Source: Roseomonas sp.
GTDB taxonomy: Bacteria; Pseudomonadota; Alphaproteobacteria; Acetobacterales; Acetobacteraceae
Assembly: GCA_020249865.1 (NCBI GenBank)
Contig: JADCEV010000150.1
Coordinates: 1 to 36,946, forward strand
Length of the DNA: 36,946 nt
Reading direction: 5' to 3'
The notes beneath the pieces are model-generated. The model did not search any database. It was not told the DNA's origin and worked only from the letters and a program-made list of their open reading frames with translations. Positions within the stretch are counted from its first letter, which is position 1, and every line of letters begins with the position of its first letter. The position numbers and the translations under genes are program-made. This document shows, piece after piece, positions 17,286 to 24,630 of the stretch.

Positions 17286-17561
17286 ATGACCCAACGCGCG
17301 GACCGTATGCGGCAAACCCTGGAAGCGCGCTTCCAGCCAGCCCTGCTTGAAATCACCGATGACAGCGCCCGCCATGCCGGCCATGCCGGCGCCAGCCCAG
17401 GCGGTGAGACTCATTATTCTGTGCATATCGTCTCGGCGGGGTTTGCGGGCATGTCGCGCGTGGCGCGGTCTCGTGCGGTACATGAGGCTTTGGCGGGCGA
17501 ATTCGCCACCGGGTTGCATGCGCTGGCGCTCAGGCTGCAAAGCCCTGAGGAGGCTCGTTAG
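17286..17561 (+). CDS. BolA family protein
   Basis: 91 residues from the ATG at 17286. It shows the BolA fold signature: helix ADRMRQTLEARFQP, strand LLEITDDSARHAGHAG with the conserved His residues, then ETHYSVHIVSAGFAGMSRVARSRAVHEALAGEF and final GLHALALRL. The C-terminal His is an iron-sulfur ligand when BolA pairs with a monothiol glutaredoxin. BolA proteins act in Fe-S trafficking or as regulators. An ATG at 17244 would add a Lys-rich tail with no family counterpart; it has an AAGGCAG site, so the start is not settled. The gene is divergent from the J-domain gene with about 80 bases between, the usual alphaproteobacterial synteny. Confidence 0.9.
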   Translation: MTQRADRMRQTLEARFQPALLEITDDSARHAGHAGASPGGETHYSVHIVSAGFAGMSRVARSRAVHEALAGEFATGLHALALRLQSPEEAR

Positions 17562-17563
17562 CC

Positions 17564-17965
17564 CTAAAAAGGAACGTTCAGCCGTGCGCCTGGCGCGGGT
17601 TGGCGGAGCAGACGATCTTCTTGCGCCTGCACGGCAAAGCCCGACCGGCCCAAATGCGGCTGAGCGGCTTCCGGGTGGATCAGGGTGGGGCTGAGGCTTG
17701 CGCGCGGCGGCTCATTCAACCCGCGCGGGGCTTCGATATCGCGGTTGGGAACCGGGGCGGGTTTGCCAGGCGATTCCGGGGCGGTGACAATTTTCTCAGC
17801 CTGCCGGCGTTGGCGGCGCAGCTCAGGGTTACGCGGAGGCACGGGCGAAGCAGCGGGTCGGGGCGCGTTGGGGCGCGTGACGCTTGGCGCCGTATTTTGT
17901 GCCAAGGCCGATCCAGCGCCAAGGCTAGCCAGCAGCCCAGTCAGCAGCGCGCGACGCCCCACCAT
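17564..17965 (-). CDS. Small exported Pro/Arg-rich protein of unknown function
   Basis: 133 residues from an ATG whose A overlaps the stop of the Nudix gene (TGATG), so it is translationally coupled. The N-terminus VGRRALLTGLLASLGAGSALAQ is a clear signal peptide with twin Arg. The mature part is low complexity: rich in Pro, Arg and Ala with a charged block (ELRRQRRQAEKIV), and ends LNVPF. No known domain or catalytic motif is recognised; it is likely disordered in the periplasm. The stop lies three bases from the convergent bolA stop. The frame is open upstream into the Nudix gene, but the signal peptide and overlap favour this start. Coding status is supported by these features, not by homology. 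Confidence 0.6.
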   Translation of the reverse strand: MVGRRALLTGLLASLGAGSALAQNTAPSVTRPNAPRPAASPVPPRNPELRRQRRQAEKIVTAPESPGKPAPVPNRDIEAPRGLNEPPRASLSPTLIHPEAAQPHLGRSGFAVQAQEDRLLRQPAPGARLNVPF

Positions 17966-18540
17966 CAGGAGGCCACAGGCAGGCGATGCACGCCGCGCCT
18001 GTCTTCCTGGGGGTTCAACGCGGCGGCCGGCAAGGCGCCATGGGCGGAATCCCGCCAAGCCTTCAACGCCCAATGGACGGAGGGGAAGGCAAGCTCCTCC
18101 CAGGGAATCTCGGACCAATGAAAGCGAGCAACTTCAAGGCTTTCCGGGCCGGGCGCGAAGCCTGGTTCTGCGAAACGGGCGCGGAAAATCACCTGCACCT
18201 GGCCGATGCGGGCGATGGAATAGACCGCCAGCACCCCATCCAAGGCAATGCGTACCCGGGCTTCTTCCCAGGCTTCCCGCGCCGCGCCTTCTTCGGCGGT
18301 TTCGCCCAATTCCATATAGCCGGCGGGGATGGTCCAAAAGCCGGCCCGGGGTTGAATGGCGCGCCGGCAAAGCAGGATGTGATCCCCTTCCGCGACCACG
18401 CTGCCCACGACCACTTTCGGGTTTTCATAGGCAACATGCCCGCAATCCGGGCACATCAAGCGCTCTCGGTCGTCGCCTTCTGGTATCTGGCGGATGAAGC
18501 GGGTCATCAGGTCCGTAACTGCGAATCGTTGGGAATTCAT
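17965..18540 (-). CDS. Nudix hydrolase with N-terminal zinc-ribbon remnant
   Basis: 191 residues. CPDCG (30-34) and YENPK (38-42) match the ribbon and linker that precede the Nudix fold in NudC-like and ADP-ribose/NADH hydrolases, though only one Cys pair is present. The Nudix box is at 74-96: GYMELGE, then REAWEE, matching the consensus except that the conserved Gly after the EE pair is Arg95. The fold continues with [21 protein letters not shown], and the C-terminal region holds [13 protein letters not shown]. It hydrolyses a nucleoside diphosphate linked to another group; the substrate is unknown. The ATG at 18540 is preceded by AAGGGT. It is divergent from the type I secretion genes. Confidence 0.88.
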   Translation of the reverse strand: MNSQRFAVTDLMTRFIRQIPEGDDRERLMCPDCGHVAYENPKVVVGSVVAEGDHILLCRRAIQPRAGFWTIPAGYMELGETAEEGAAREAWEEARVRIALDGVLAVYSIARIGQVQVIFRARFAEPGFAPGPESLEVARFHWSEIPWEELAFPSVHWALKAWRDSAHGALPAAALNPQEDRRGVHRLPVAS

Positions 18541-18718
18541 ATAGGACCCTTGCGGCAGGAATGCGACAAAAACCGAAGCCCGCGGGTCTTGCCGCCCATG
18601 ACAAGCTTTAACTTGCGTCGGGGAGTCGAAACAATTTAGGAATATCAGGGGAGTATGGAGGCACATGGAGCTTTGCTTCGGGGCACCCGCGACATGAGGT
18701 TAAGGATCAAGGCGAAAC
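18541..18718. promoter_or_regulatory. Divergent intergenic region, Nudix gene / type I secretion operon
   Basis: This is the longest gap between genes in the window (178 bases). It must carry the promoter of the secretion operon on the plus strand and that of the Nudix gene on the minus strand. It is more AT-rich than its neighbours around 18600-18660, as expected of promoters. No convincing -35/-10 pair, operator repeat or terminator is visible. AAGG about seven bases before the ATG at 18719 is the likely ribosome binding site. Confidence 0.3.
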
Positions 18719-20473
18719 ATGCGTCCGCATATCCCCGTGGTTAACGCCCAGGCACGCAAAGGATTTGCTTCGCCCGTCTACGCCATTTTGGGGGAGATGA
18801 AGGGCGCGCTTGCGCTGCTTTTCGCAGTCGGTTTCGTCGTCAATATGCTGCAATTGACGGGCTCTGTTTACATGATGCAGGTCTATGATCGTGTCTTGGC
18901 GAGCCAAAGTGAGGCGACGCTTCTTGCACTCACGCTGATCTCGCTTTTTCTGATCTTGATTTATGGTGTCTTGGAAGGTTGCCGGAGCTTTGCGCTGATC
19001 GGGCTCGGGCGTCTCATAGATCGTCGTTTGTCGTCGCGGGTATTCGACGCCTTGTTTGTGCAGGGCAGCCTGCGTGGCAGCGACCGGGTCGGGGTGCAAC
19101 CACTCCGTGATCTTGAACAGGTCCGGTCTTTCATTTCGACAACAGGTCTGACCACGACACTGGATGCACCATGGATACCGGTGTTTCTTGTCATTCTTTA
19201 CATTGTCCATCCCTTTTTCGCTTTTTTCGGTACGGCGGCGGTGCTTTTTGTGATTGGCAGCGCCCTGATCCAAGCCTTCCTTTCGACAAAGAAGCTGGCT
19301 GAAGCTTCCAACAACAATGTCCAGGCCTATGCCTTTGTGGAGGCCAGCATCCGCAACGCCGAAACGGCTGAAGCCATGGGCATGCGGCCGGGGGTTTGGC
19401 AGCGCTGGCAGGAACGCCATTTGGGCATGCTGAACCAACAGCAAACCGCGAGCCAGATTGCAGGCAGTTTCGCTGCCATCATCAAGTTCCTGCAATTGGC
19501 GCTGACCGGGGTACTGACTTTGGGCCTTGGTGCCCTTTTGGTGATTGAACAAGCCGTCACGCCTGGCGCAATGATTGTGGCAACCTTCATTCTGGCGCGT
19601 GCCTTGGCCCCCAGCATGCAGGTGGTGGCACTTTGGCAGCAGGCGATGAATGCGCGTGCGGCGCATCGGCGCCTGTGCGAATTTCTGGCGACAGCGCCGG
19701 CGGAAAAGCAGGGCATGAAGCTGCCGGCGCCGCAAGGCACGGTGGCGGTCGAAAACCTTGTGCTTGCGGTACCGGGAACCGAAACCATCGTATTGCGTGG
19801 GGTGAGCTTTGCCTTGCAGCCGGGCGAATCGCTCGCGGTAATTGGGCCAAGTGCCGCGGGCAAAAGCAGCCTGGCACGCGCGCTTCTGGGCATCTGGCCG
19901 CCGCGGGCCGGGGCGGTGCGACTGGATGGCGCAGATGTGGCGCGCATGCCGCGTGATCAGGTGGGGCAGCATCTGGGTTATCTGCCGCAGGATGTGGAGT
20001 TGTTTGAAGGCACCGTTGCGGAAAACATCGCGCGGCTTGGCACGGTGGATTCCGAAAAGGTGGTGGCGGCCGCCAAGGATGCCGGCTTGCATGATCTGAT
20101 CCTGCATCTGCCCGAAGGCTATGATACGCCGCTTGGTGCTGGCGGGCGTGGGCTTTCGCCGGGTCAGCGACAGCGCATTGGCCTTGCGCGCGCGCTTTAC
20201 GGTTCGCCCAAGCTTGTGGTGTTGGATGAACCCAATTCGAATCTCGATAGCGATGGGGAAGCGGCTTTGGCGGCGGCGCTGGGTAGGCTGCGCGACATGG
20301 GCGTCACTACTGTCATTATCACGCATCGCGCGAATATTCTGGCTGCGGTGGACAAGATCCTGCTGATGCGCGCTGGGGCGGTGGAAGCCTTCGGCAAGCG
20401 TGATGAAATCCTGCCCCGCCTGACCCGCCCGGCCCAGCCGCCACGCCCTGTCACGGCCATCGCGAAAAGCTGA
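18719..20473 (+). CDS. Type I secretion system permease/ATPase (PrtD/AprD family)
   Basis: 584 residues. The N-terminal ABC-transporter membrane domain (about 25-310) contains SVYMMQVYDRVLASQSEATL (49-68), diagnostic of the PrtD/HasD group. The ATPase domain follows: Walker A GPSAAGKSS (376-384), Q-loop YLPQDVELFEGTVAENIAR, signature LSPGQRQRIGLARALYG and Walker B VVLDEPNSNLD. LSPGQ and DEPNSNLD are typical of this family. It lacks an N-terminal C39 or C39-like domain, so substrates would carry an uncleaved C-terminal signal. It exports proteins from the cytoplasm together with a membrane fusion protein (next gene) and a TolC-type channel, which is not in this window. Confidence 0.95.
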   Translation: MRPHIPVVNAQARKGFASPVYAILGEMKGALALLFAVGFVVNMLQLTGSVYMMQVYDRVLASQSEATLLALTLISLFLILIYGVLEGCRSFALIGLGRLIDRRLSSRVFDALFVQGSLRGSDRVGVQPLRDLEQVRSFISTTGLTTTLDAPWIPVFLVILYIVHPFFAFFGTAAVLFVIGSALIQAFLSTKKLAEASNNNVQAYAFVEASIRNAETAEAMGMRPGVWQRWQERHLGMLNQQQTASQIAGSFAAIIKFLQLALTGVLTLGLGALLVIEQAVTPGAMIVATFILARALAPSMQVVALWQQAMNARAAHRRLCEFLATAPAEKQGMKLPAPQGTVAVENLVLAVPGTETIVLRGVSFALQPGESLAVIGPSAAGKSSLARALLGIWPPRAGAVRLDGADVARMPRDQVGQHLGYLPQDVELFEGTVAENIARLGTVDSEKVVAAAKDAGLHDLILHLPEGYDTPLGAGGRGLSPGQRQRIGLARALYGSPKLVVLDEPNSNLDSDGEAALAAALGRLRDMGVTTVIITHRANILAAVDKILLMRAGAVEAFGKRDEILPRLTRPAQPPRPVTAIAKS

Positions 20474-20484
20474 GGGGAAGGATC

Positions 20485-21813
20485 ATGAACCGCAACAACG
20501 CAAGGCCTGAGCTTGGTGCTGCGGCATCAAAGGCACCGATCTGGCGGCCCCTGCGCTTTGCGCTTTTCACCATTCTCTTTGGCGTGGGCGGCGTGTTTGG
20601 CTGGGGCGCCTTTGCCATGATTGATAGCGCCGTGGTTGCGCCGGGCACGTTGATGGTGGAGGGCAATCGCCGCAACGTGCAGCACCTGGAAGGCGGCATT
20701 GTCGGTGAGGTGCTGGTGCGCAACGGCACCATGGTGGTGGCGGGCCAGCCATTGATCCGGCTGGATGATACGCGCGTACGCGCGGGGTTGAATGTGGTGC
20801 TGGATGAAACCGACCGTGTGCGGGCGCGTATCGCGGTGCTGACCGCGGAACGAGAGGAAGCGCCTGCCCCGGTTTTCCCGCCTGAATTGATGGCCCGGCG
20901 GAGTGAGCCCAAGGTGGCCGAGATCCTTGCCGTTCAGGGCGATGAATTCATCGCGCGGCGCAACGCGCTGCAAGGCCAGATCGAAATCCTCACCCAACGC
21001 GCGCTGCAACTGCAAAAGCAGATTGATGGGCTGAATGTGCGCATCGATTCCAATGATCGGCAGCTTGCCCTGGTGCGCCAGGAAATCCTTGGCGTGGAAG
21101 GGCTGGTGCGCATGGGGCTGGAACGCCTGCCGCGCCTGCTTTCCCTGCAACGCGAGGAGGCACGGCTGATTGGTGAACGTGGTGAGGCGATCGAGAATGT
21201 GGCGCGTACCCAACAGGCGGTGGGCGAAGCGGAAATGCAGCGCGCGCAATTGGTGCGTGCCCGTCAGGAAGAAATCGCCAAGGAATTGCGCGAATTGCAG
21301 GGCCGGCTTTTGGAGCTGCGGGAGCGTGAAATCAGCGCCAATGACCAGTTGACGCGCCTGACAATAGATTCGCCTGAAGCCGGCATGGTGATGGATTTGC
21401 GCTATACGACCCGGGGTGGCGTGATTGCGCCCGGATCCCAGGTTGCCTCCATTGTTCCGCAGGAGGAAAGACTGGTGGTGGATGTACAGATCACGCCCAT
21501 TGACGTGGATACGGTGCGCATTGGCATGCCGGCTTCCATCCGGCTTTCCCATGCTGCGGCGCGCACCACCCCCATTCTGGAAGGCTTTGTCGAAAGGATT
21601 TCGCCTGACCGCACGACGGATCAACGCACCGGCATGGCGTATTTCGAGGCGCGCGTTGGCTTCGCGCCAGAGGAATTGGCCAAGCATGATGCCCTGCGTC
21701 TGCAGCCGGGCATGCATGCGGAAGTGCTGATAAGGCGTGGGGAGCGTTCCTTTGCATCCTACCTTGCCCGGCCCCTGGCGGATCGCTTCGCCAAATCCAT
21801 CCGAGAGTTCTAG
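20485..21813 (+). CDS. Type I secretion membrane fusion protein (HlyD/PrtE family)
   Basis: 442 residues: a short cytoplasmic N-terminus, one membrane helix (about 25-46), a split lipoyl/barrel-sandwich half with VQHLEGGIVGEVLVRNG (64-80), a long coiled coil rich in Glu/Arg/Leu (about 100-295), the second lipoyl half (LTIDSPEAGMVMDLRYTT) and a beta-barrel ending in PGMHAEVLIRRGERSF. This is the usual HlyD layout. It spans the periplasm between the ABC exporter and TolC. It starts 11 bases after the exporter gene with a GAGGGG site seven bases before the ATG, so the two form one operon. Confidence 0.95.
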   Translation: MNRNNARPELGAAASKAPIWRPLRFALFTILFGVGGVFGWGAFAMIDSAVVAPGTLMVEGNRRNVQHLEGGIVGEVLVRNGTMVVAGQPLIRLDDTRVRAGLNVVLDETDRVRARIAVLTAEREEAPAPVFPPELMARRSEPKVAEILAVQGDEFIARRNALQGQIEILTQRALQLQKQIDGLNVRIDSNDRQLALVRQEILGVEGLVRMGLERLPRLLSLQREEARLIGERGEAIENVARTQQAVGEAEMQRAQLVRARQEEIAKELRELQGRLLELREREISANDQLTRLTIDSPEAGMVMDLRYTTRGGVIAPGSQVASIVPQEERLVVDVQITPIDVDTVRIGMPASIRLSHAAARTTPILEGFVERISPDRTTDQRTGMAYFEARVGFAPEELAKHDALRLQPGMHAEVLIRRGERSFASYLARPLADRFAKSIREF

Positions 21814-21858
21814 ACTGACAAGCGACGCGACATCGCAGCACCGCTTGAGGAGAAATTC

Positions 21859-22536
21859 ATGCTGTTTCGCCGTTTCCTCGGTGCCTTGGCGCTCTGTCTT
21901 TTTGGCTTTTCCGCCGCGCCGGCACTGGCACAGCAGGGGGACCCTTCCTTCAATCTGGTCAATCGTTCCGGGCGTTTGATTTTTGAGGTTTATGCCTCAC
22001 TCGCCACCGATCAGGATTGGGGGCCGGATCGGCTTGGTGATAATGCGCTGCTCAATGGTCGGAGCTTTACGCTCCGCCTGCCGCAAGGCCCCTGCATCTG
22101 GGATTTGCGCGTGGTCTATGAACGCGCCAATGGCCCCGCCGAGGAAAGGCGCAACATCAACCTTTGCGCCGTGACAGAGGTGGTGTTTGACGGTCGGCAA
22201 ATGGCGCAGCCGCCACAACCACAGCCGCAGCCCCGACCTCAGCCGGCGCCGCCGCAGCGCGCCACACCCAGCGGCAATCCTTCCTTCAACCTGGTCAATC
22301 AAGCGCGCGTGACGGTAATGGAAGCCTATGTCTCGCTATCGACAGAACAGGAATGGGGGCCGGATCGGTTGGGCAATGACGTGGTCGCACCGGGGCGGCA
22401 TTTTGCCATTCGCCTGCCGGAAGGCCCTTGCCTTTATGATGTGCGCTTTGTCTATGAGAATGGCCAAACTGACGAACGCCGCAATGTGAATCTTTGCGAT
22501 GTCACCAATCTGATCCTGCCCTTGCAGCGCCAATAA
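21859..22536 (+). CDS. Exported protein with two tandem copies of one roughly 82-residue domain, function unknown
   Basis: 225 residues, with a Sec signal peptide (LALCLFGFSAAPALA, cleavage before QQ). The mature part is a domain repeated twice, 28-109 and 140-220, joined by a Pro/Gln linker (116-133). Both copies read PSFNLVN, then a Y/S pair, W-GPDRLG, a variable loop, F-RLP-GPC, a D-R-VYE strand, and ERRN-NLC-VT. Each has two Cys (79 and 103; 191 and 213), well placed for a disulfide. No known family is recognised with certainty. An N-terminal signal makes it a periplasmic or surface protein rather than a type I substrate. It follows the fusion protein gene by 45 bases and has an AGGAG-type site, so it probably belongs to that operon. 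Confidence 0.82.
   Translation: MLFRRFLGALALCLFGFSAAPALAQQGDPSFNLVNRSGRLIFEVYASLATDQDWGPDRLGDNALLNGRSFTLRLPQGPCIWDLRVVYERANGPAEERRNINLCAVTEVVFDGRQMAQPPQPQPQPRPQPAPPQRATPSGNPSFNLVNQARVTVMEAYVSLSTEQEWGPDRLGNDVVAPGRHFAIRLPEGPCLYDVRFVYENGQTDERRNVNLCDVTNLILPLQRQ
21940..22518 (+). repeat. Intragenic tandem duplication (period 336 bases)
   Basis: Two related coding copies at 21940-22185 and 22276-22518, 112 codons apart. Nucleotide similarity is still visible in blocks: 21943-21963 versus 22279-22299 differ at a single base of 21, and the GGGGGCCGGATCGG block before the RLG codons is identical in both. This points to a duplication followed by partial divergence and acquisition of a Pro/Gln linker. 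Confidence 0.8.
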
Positions 22537-22548
22537 GCGCAGCGAAGA

Positions 22549-24630
22549 TCAGGCCGGCAGGCTCACATCCAGATTAAGCGCGGCATCGCAGCGCGCGGTC
22601 GCACCCGGCGGTAGCACCAAAGTGCATTCGCGCTCTTCGATCAGCGCGGGGCCTTGCACGCTTTCGCCGGGACGAAGCGCGAGGCGATTGAGCACCGGCG
22701 TCTCAACATAGGCACCGCCAAACCAGGCACGGCGCGTGCCGCGCTGTAGCGAGCCTTCTGCGGCTGCGCCTTGCTGCGTCAGGTCCACCACCGGACGCGG
22801 CCCCGCGACAATCACCTGCCAGGAAACGCATTCCACCGGCAGGCCTGGTTCCGTGCGACCGTAAAGCGCCAGATAGGCGGTTTCGAATTTAGCGCGTAGC
22901 GCTGCCGCATCGCCGCGCGTGATGGCTTCAGCGGGGATTTCCGCTTCTACCTGAAACCCCTGCCCGGCATAGCGCATGGCGCCCAGGATGCGCGCTGAGG
23001 CAGCTTCCGGCGCGACACCCGCCGCCGCTGCCATGGCCTTGCCTTGCACAGTCATGGCGCCGGTAATCTCGCGCAGCTTGGCGAAATCCAGCCCAGCCAG
23101 CGGCGCCACCCAACCCCGCACAAAGGCGAAGGAGATTGGCGCGGCGAGGAAACCGAAAGCCGAAGCAACGCCCGCGCCCAAGGGCACGATGATGCGACGA
23201 AGGCCAAGCTTCATGCCGATATGGCAGGCATGCACCGGCCCCGCACCACCAATTGGTACCATCGCATAGGCATCAATGCGCTTGGCTTTTTCAAGCGCAT
23301 GGATCGCAGCCGCCTGCGCCATATTGCCATTGACGGTTTCATGAATGGCCCAGGCCGCTTCCGGCGCGGAAAGGCCAAGCGGCTTGCCGATATGTTCCGC
23401 CAGCGCGGCTTCCGCCGCCGCGACATCGAGCTCCATCGCGCCGCCCAGAAAGCTTTCGGCGCCAAGATAACCCAACACCAAATCCGCATCCGTCACCGTG
23501 GGCCGCGCGCCACCCAGACCATAGCAGGCGGGGCCGGGATCGGAACTGGCACTCTCAGGCCCCACGCGCACCAGACCAAGGCGATCCACGCGCGCGATGG
23601 AACCACCACCAGCGCCGATTTCGATCATGTCAATGACCGGCACCTTGAGCGGGAGGCCGCTGCCCTTGCGGAAGCGATCCACGCGCGCGACTTCGAAATC
23701 AAGGCTGCGTTGCGCTTCACCATTGTCAATCAGCGCGGCCTTGGCGGTGGTGCCGCCCATGTCGAAACACAGGATATCGCGCGCGCCGGCGGCGGCACCG
23801 TAAATGCCGGTAGCCTCCACACCGCCCGCCGGGCCGGATTGCACCAGGCGGATTGGGTGACGCGCGGCGGTTTCTTCGGCGACGGTGCCGCCATCAGACA
23901 GCATCAGGAAAAGCGGGCCGGTCAGGCCAAAGCCGCGCAAGACATCACTCAAGCGGCGAAGATAGCGTTCAAATACCGGCTGCACATAGGCGTTGCAGAC
24001 AGTGGTGGAGGCGCGTTCATATTCGCCGATTTCCGGCACGACTTCGGATGAAAGACAGATGGTGAGCTCAGGCGCCTCTTCCGCCAGAATATCGCGCATG
24101 CGGAGTTCATGCGCGGGGTTGCGGAAGGCGTGCAGGAAGCACACGGCCACTGCCTTGGCGCCGGCAGCGCGCAAGGCGCGCACCGCTTCGCGCGCACCCG
24201 CTTCATCCAGGGCTTCGCGCACCGAGCCATCCGGCAGCAGCCGTTCTGCGACACCAAGCCTGCGATGGCGTGGCACCAAAGGTTCCGGTACGCGCATGAA
24301 AAGATCATACGTGTCGTGGCGGAGTTCCGTGCCGATTTCCAGAATATCGCGAAAACCCTTGGTGGTGATCAGGCCCGTTGGCACACCGCGCCGTTCGATC
24401 AGCGCATTGGCGACCAAAGTGGTGCCGTGAATCACATGCCGCACTTCATCTGCCCGCGCACCGGTGCGCGCAAGCAAATCGCGCACGCCTTCCAGCACGG
24501 CTTCTTCTGGCGCATGGGGCGTGGTGAGCACCTTGCCATTGAAGATGCGCCCTTCACGCGAATCGAGCATGACCAGATCAGTGAAGGTGCCGCCAATATC
24601 AACACCAATGCGCCAGGGGGCCGTATTCAT
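22549..24630 (-). CDS. hyuA: Hydantoinase/oxoprolinase family protein, HyuA-type subunit
   Basis: 693 residues, the typical length. It is an ASKHA (actin-like) ATPase fold: phosphate-1 motif VDIGGTFTDLVML (10-22), HGTTLVANALIERRG (68-82), and a second glycine-rich loop CFDMGGTTAKAALID; then IGAGGGSIA and VPIGGAGPVHACHIG. With HyuB it makes an ATP-dependent hydrolase that opens cyclic amides such as 5-oxoproline or N-methylhydantoin; homologues also form acetone/acetophenone carboxylases. It overlaps hyuB by four bases (ATGA). As last gene of a minus-strand cluster with gamma-glutamyltransferase, a 5-oxoproline-like substrate is attractive but unproven. Confidence 0.9.
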   Translation of the reverse strand: MNTAPWRIGVDIGGTFTDLVMLDSREGRIFNGKVLTTPHAPEEAVLEGVRDLLARTGARADEVRHVIHGTTLVANALIERRGVPTGLITTKGFRDILEIGTELRHDTYDLFMRVPEPLVPRHRRLGVAERLLPDGSVREALDEAGAREAVRALRAAGAKAVAVCFLHAFRNPAHELRMRDILAEEAPELTICLSSEVVPEIGEYERASTTVCNAYVQPVFERYLRRLSDVLRGFGLTGPLFLMLSDGGTVAEETAARHPIRLVQSGPAGGVEATGIYGAAAGARDILCFDMGGTTAKAALIDNGEAQRSLDFEVARVDRFRKGSGLPLKVPVIDMIEIGAGGGSIARVDRLGLVRVGPESASSDPGPACYGLGGARPTVTDADLVLGYLGAESFLGGAMELDVAAAEAALAEHIGKPLGLSAPEAAWAIHETVNGNMAQAAAIHALEKAKRIDAYAMVPIGGAGPVHACHIGMKLGLRRIIVPLGAGVASAFGFLAAPISFAFVRGWVAPLAGLDFAKLREITGAMTVQGKAMAAAAGVAPEAASARILGAMRYAGQGFQVEAEIPAEAITRGDAAALRAKFETAYLALYGRTEPGLPVECVSWQVIVAGPRPVVDLTQQGAAAEGSLQRGTRRAWFGGAYVETPVLNRLALRPGESVQGPALIEERECTLVLPPGATARCDAALNLDVSLPA

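Noticed and set aside
18707-20326. Long open frame on the minus strand (about 540 codons)
   Set aside because: Fully antisense to the type I secretion ABC gene, whose Walker and signature motifs are intact. The predicted protein is Arg/His/Gln-rich and lacks family features.
22201-22262. Pro/Gln codon repeats as a microsatellite or CRISPR-like array
   Set aside because: These are in-frame codons of a Pro/Gln linker between two domains; there are no regular spacers.
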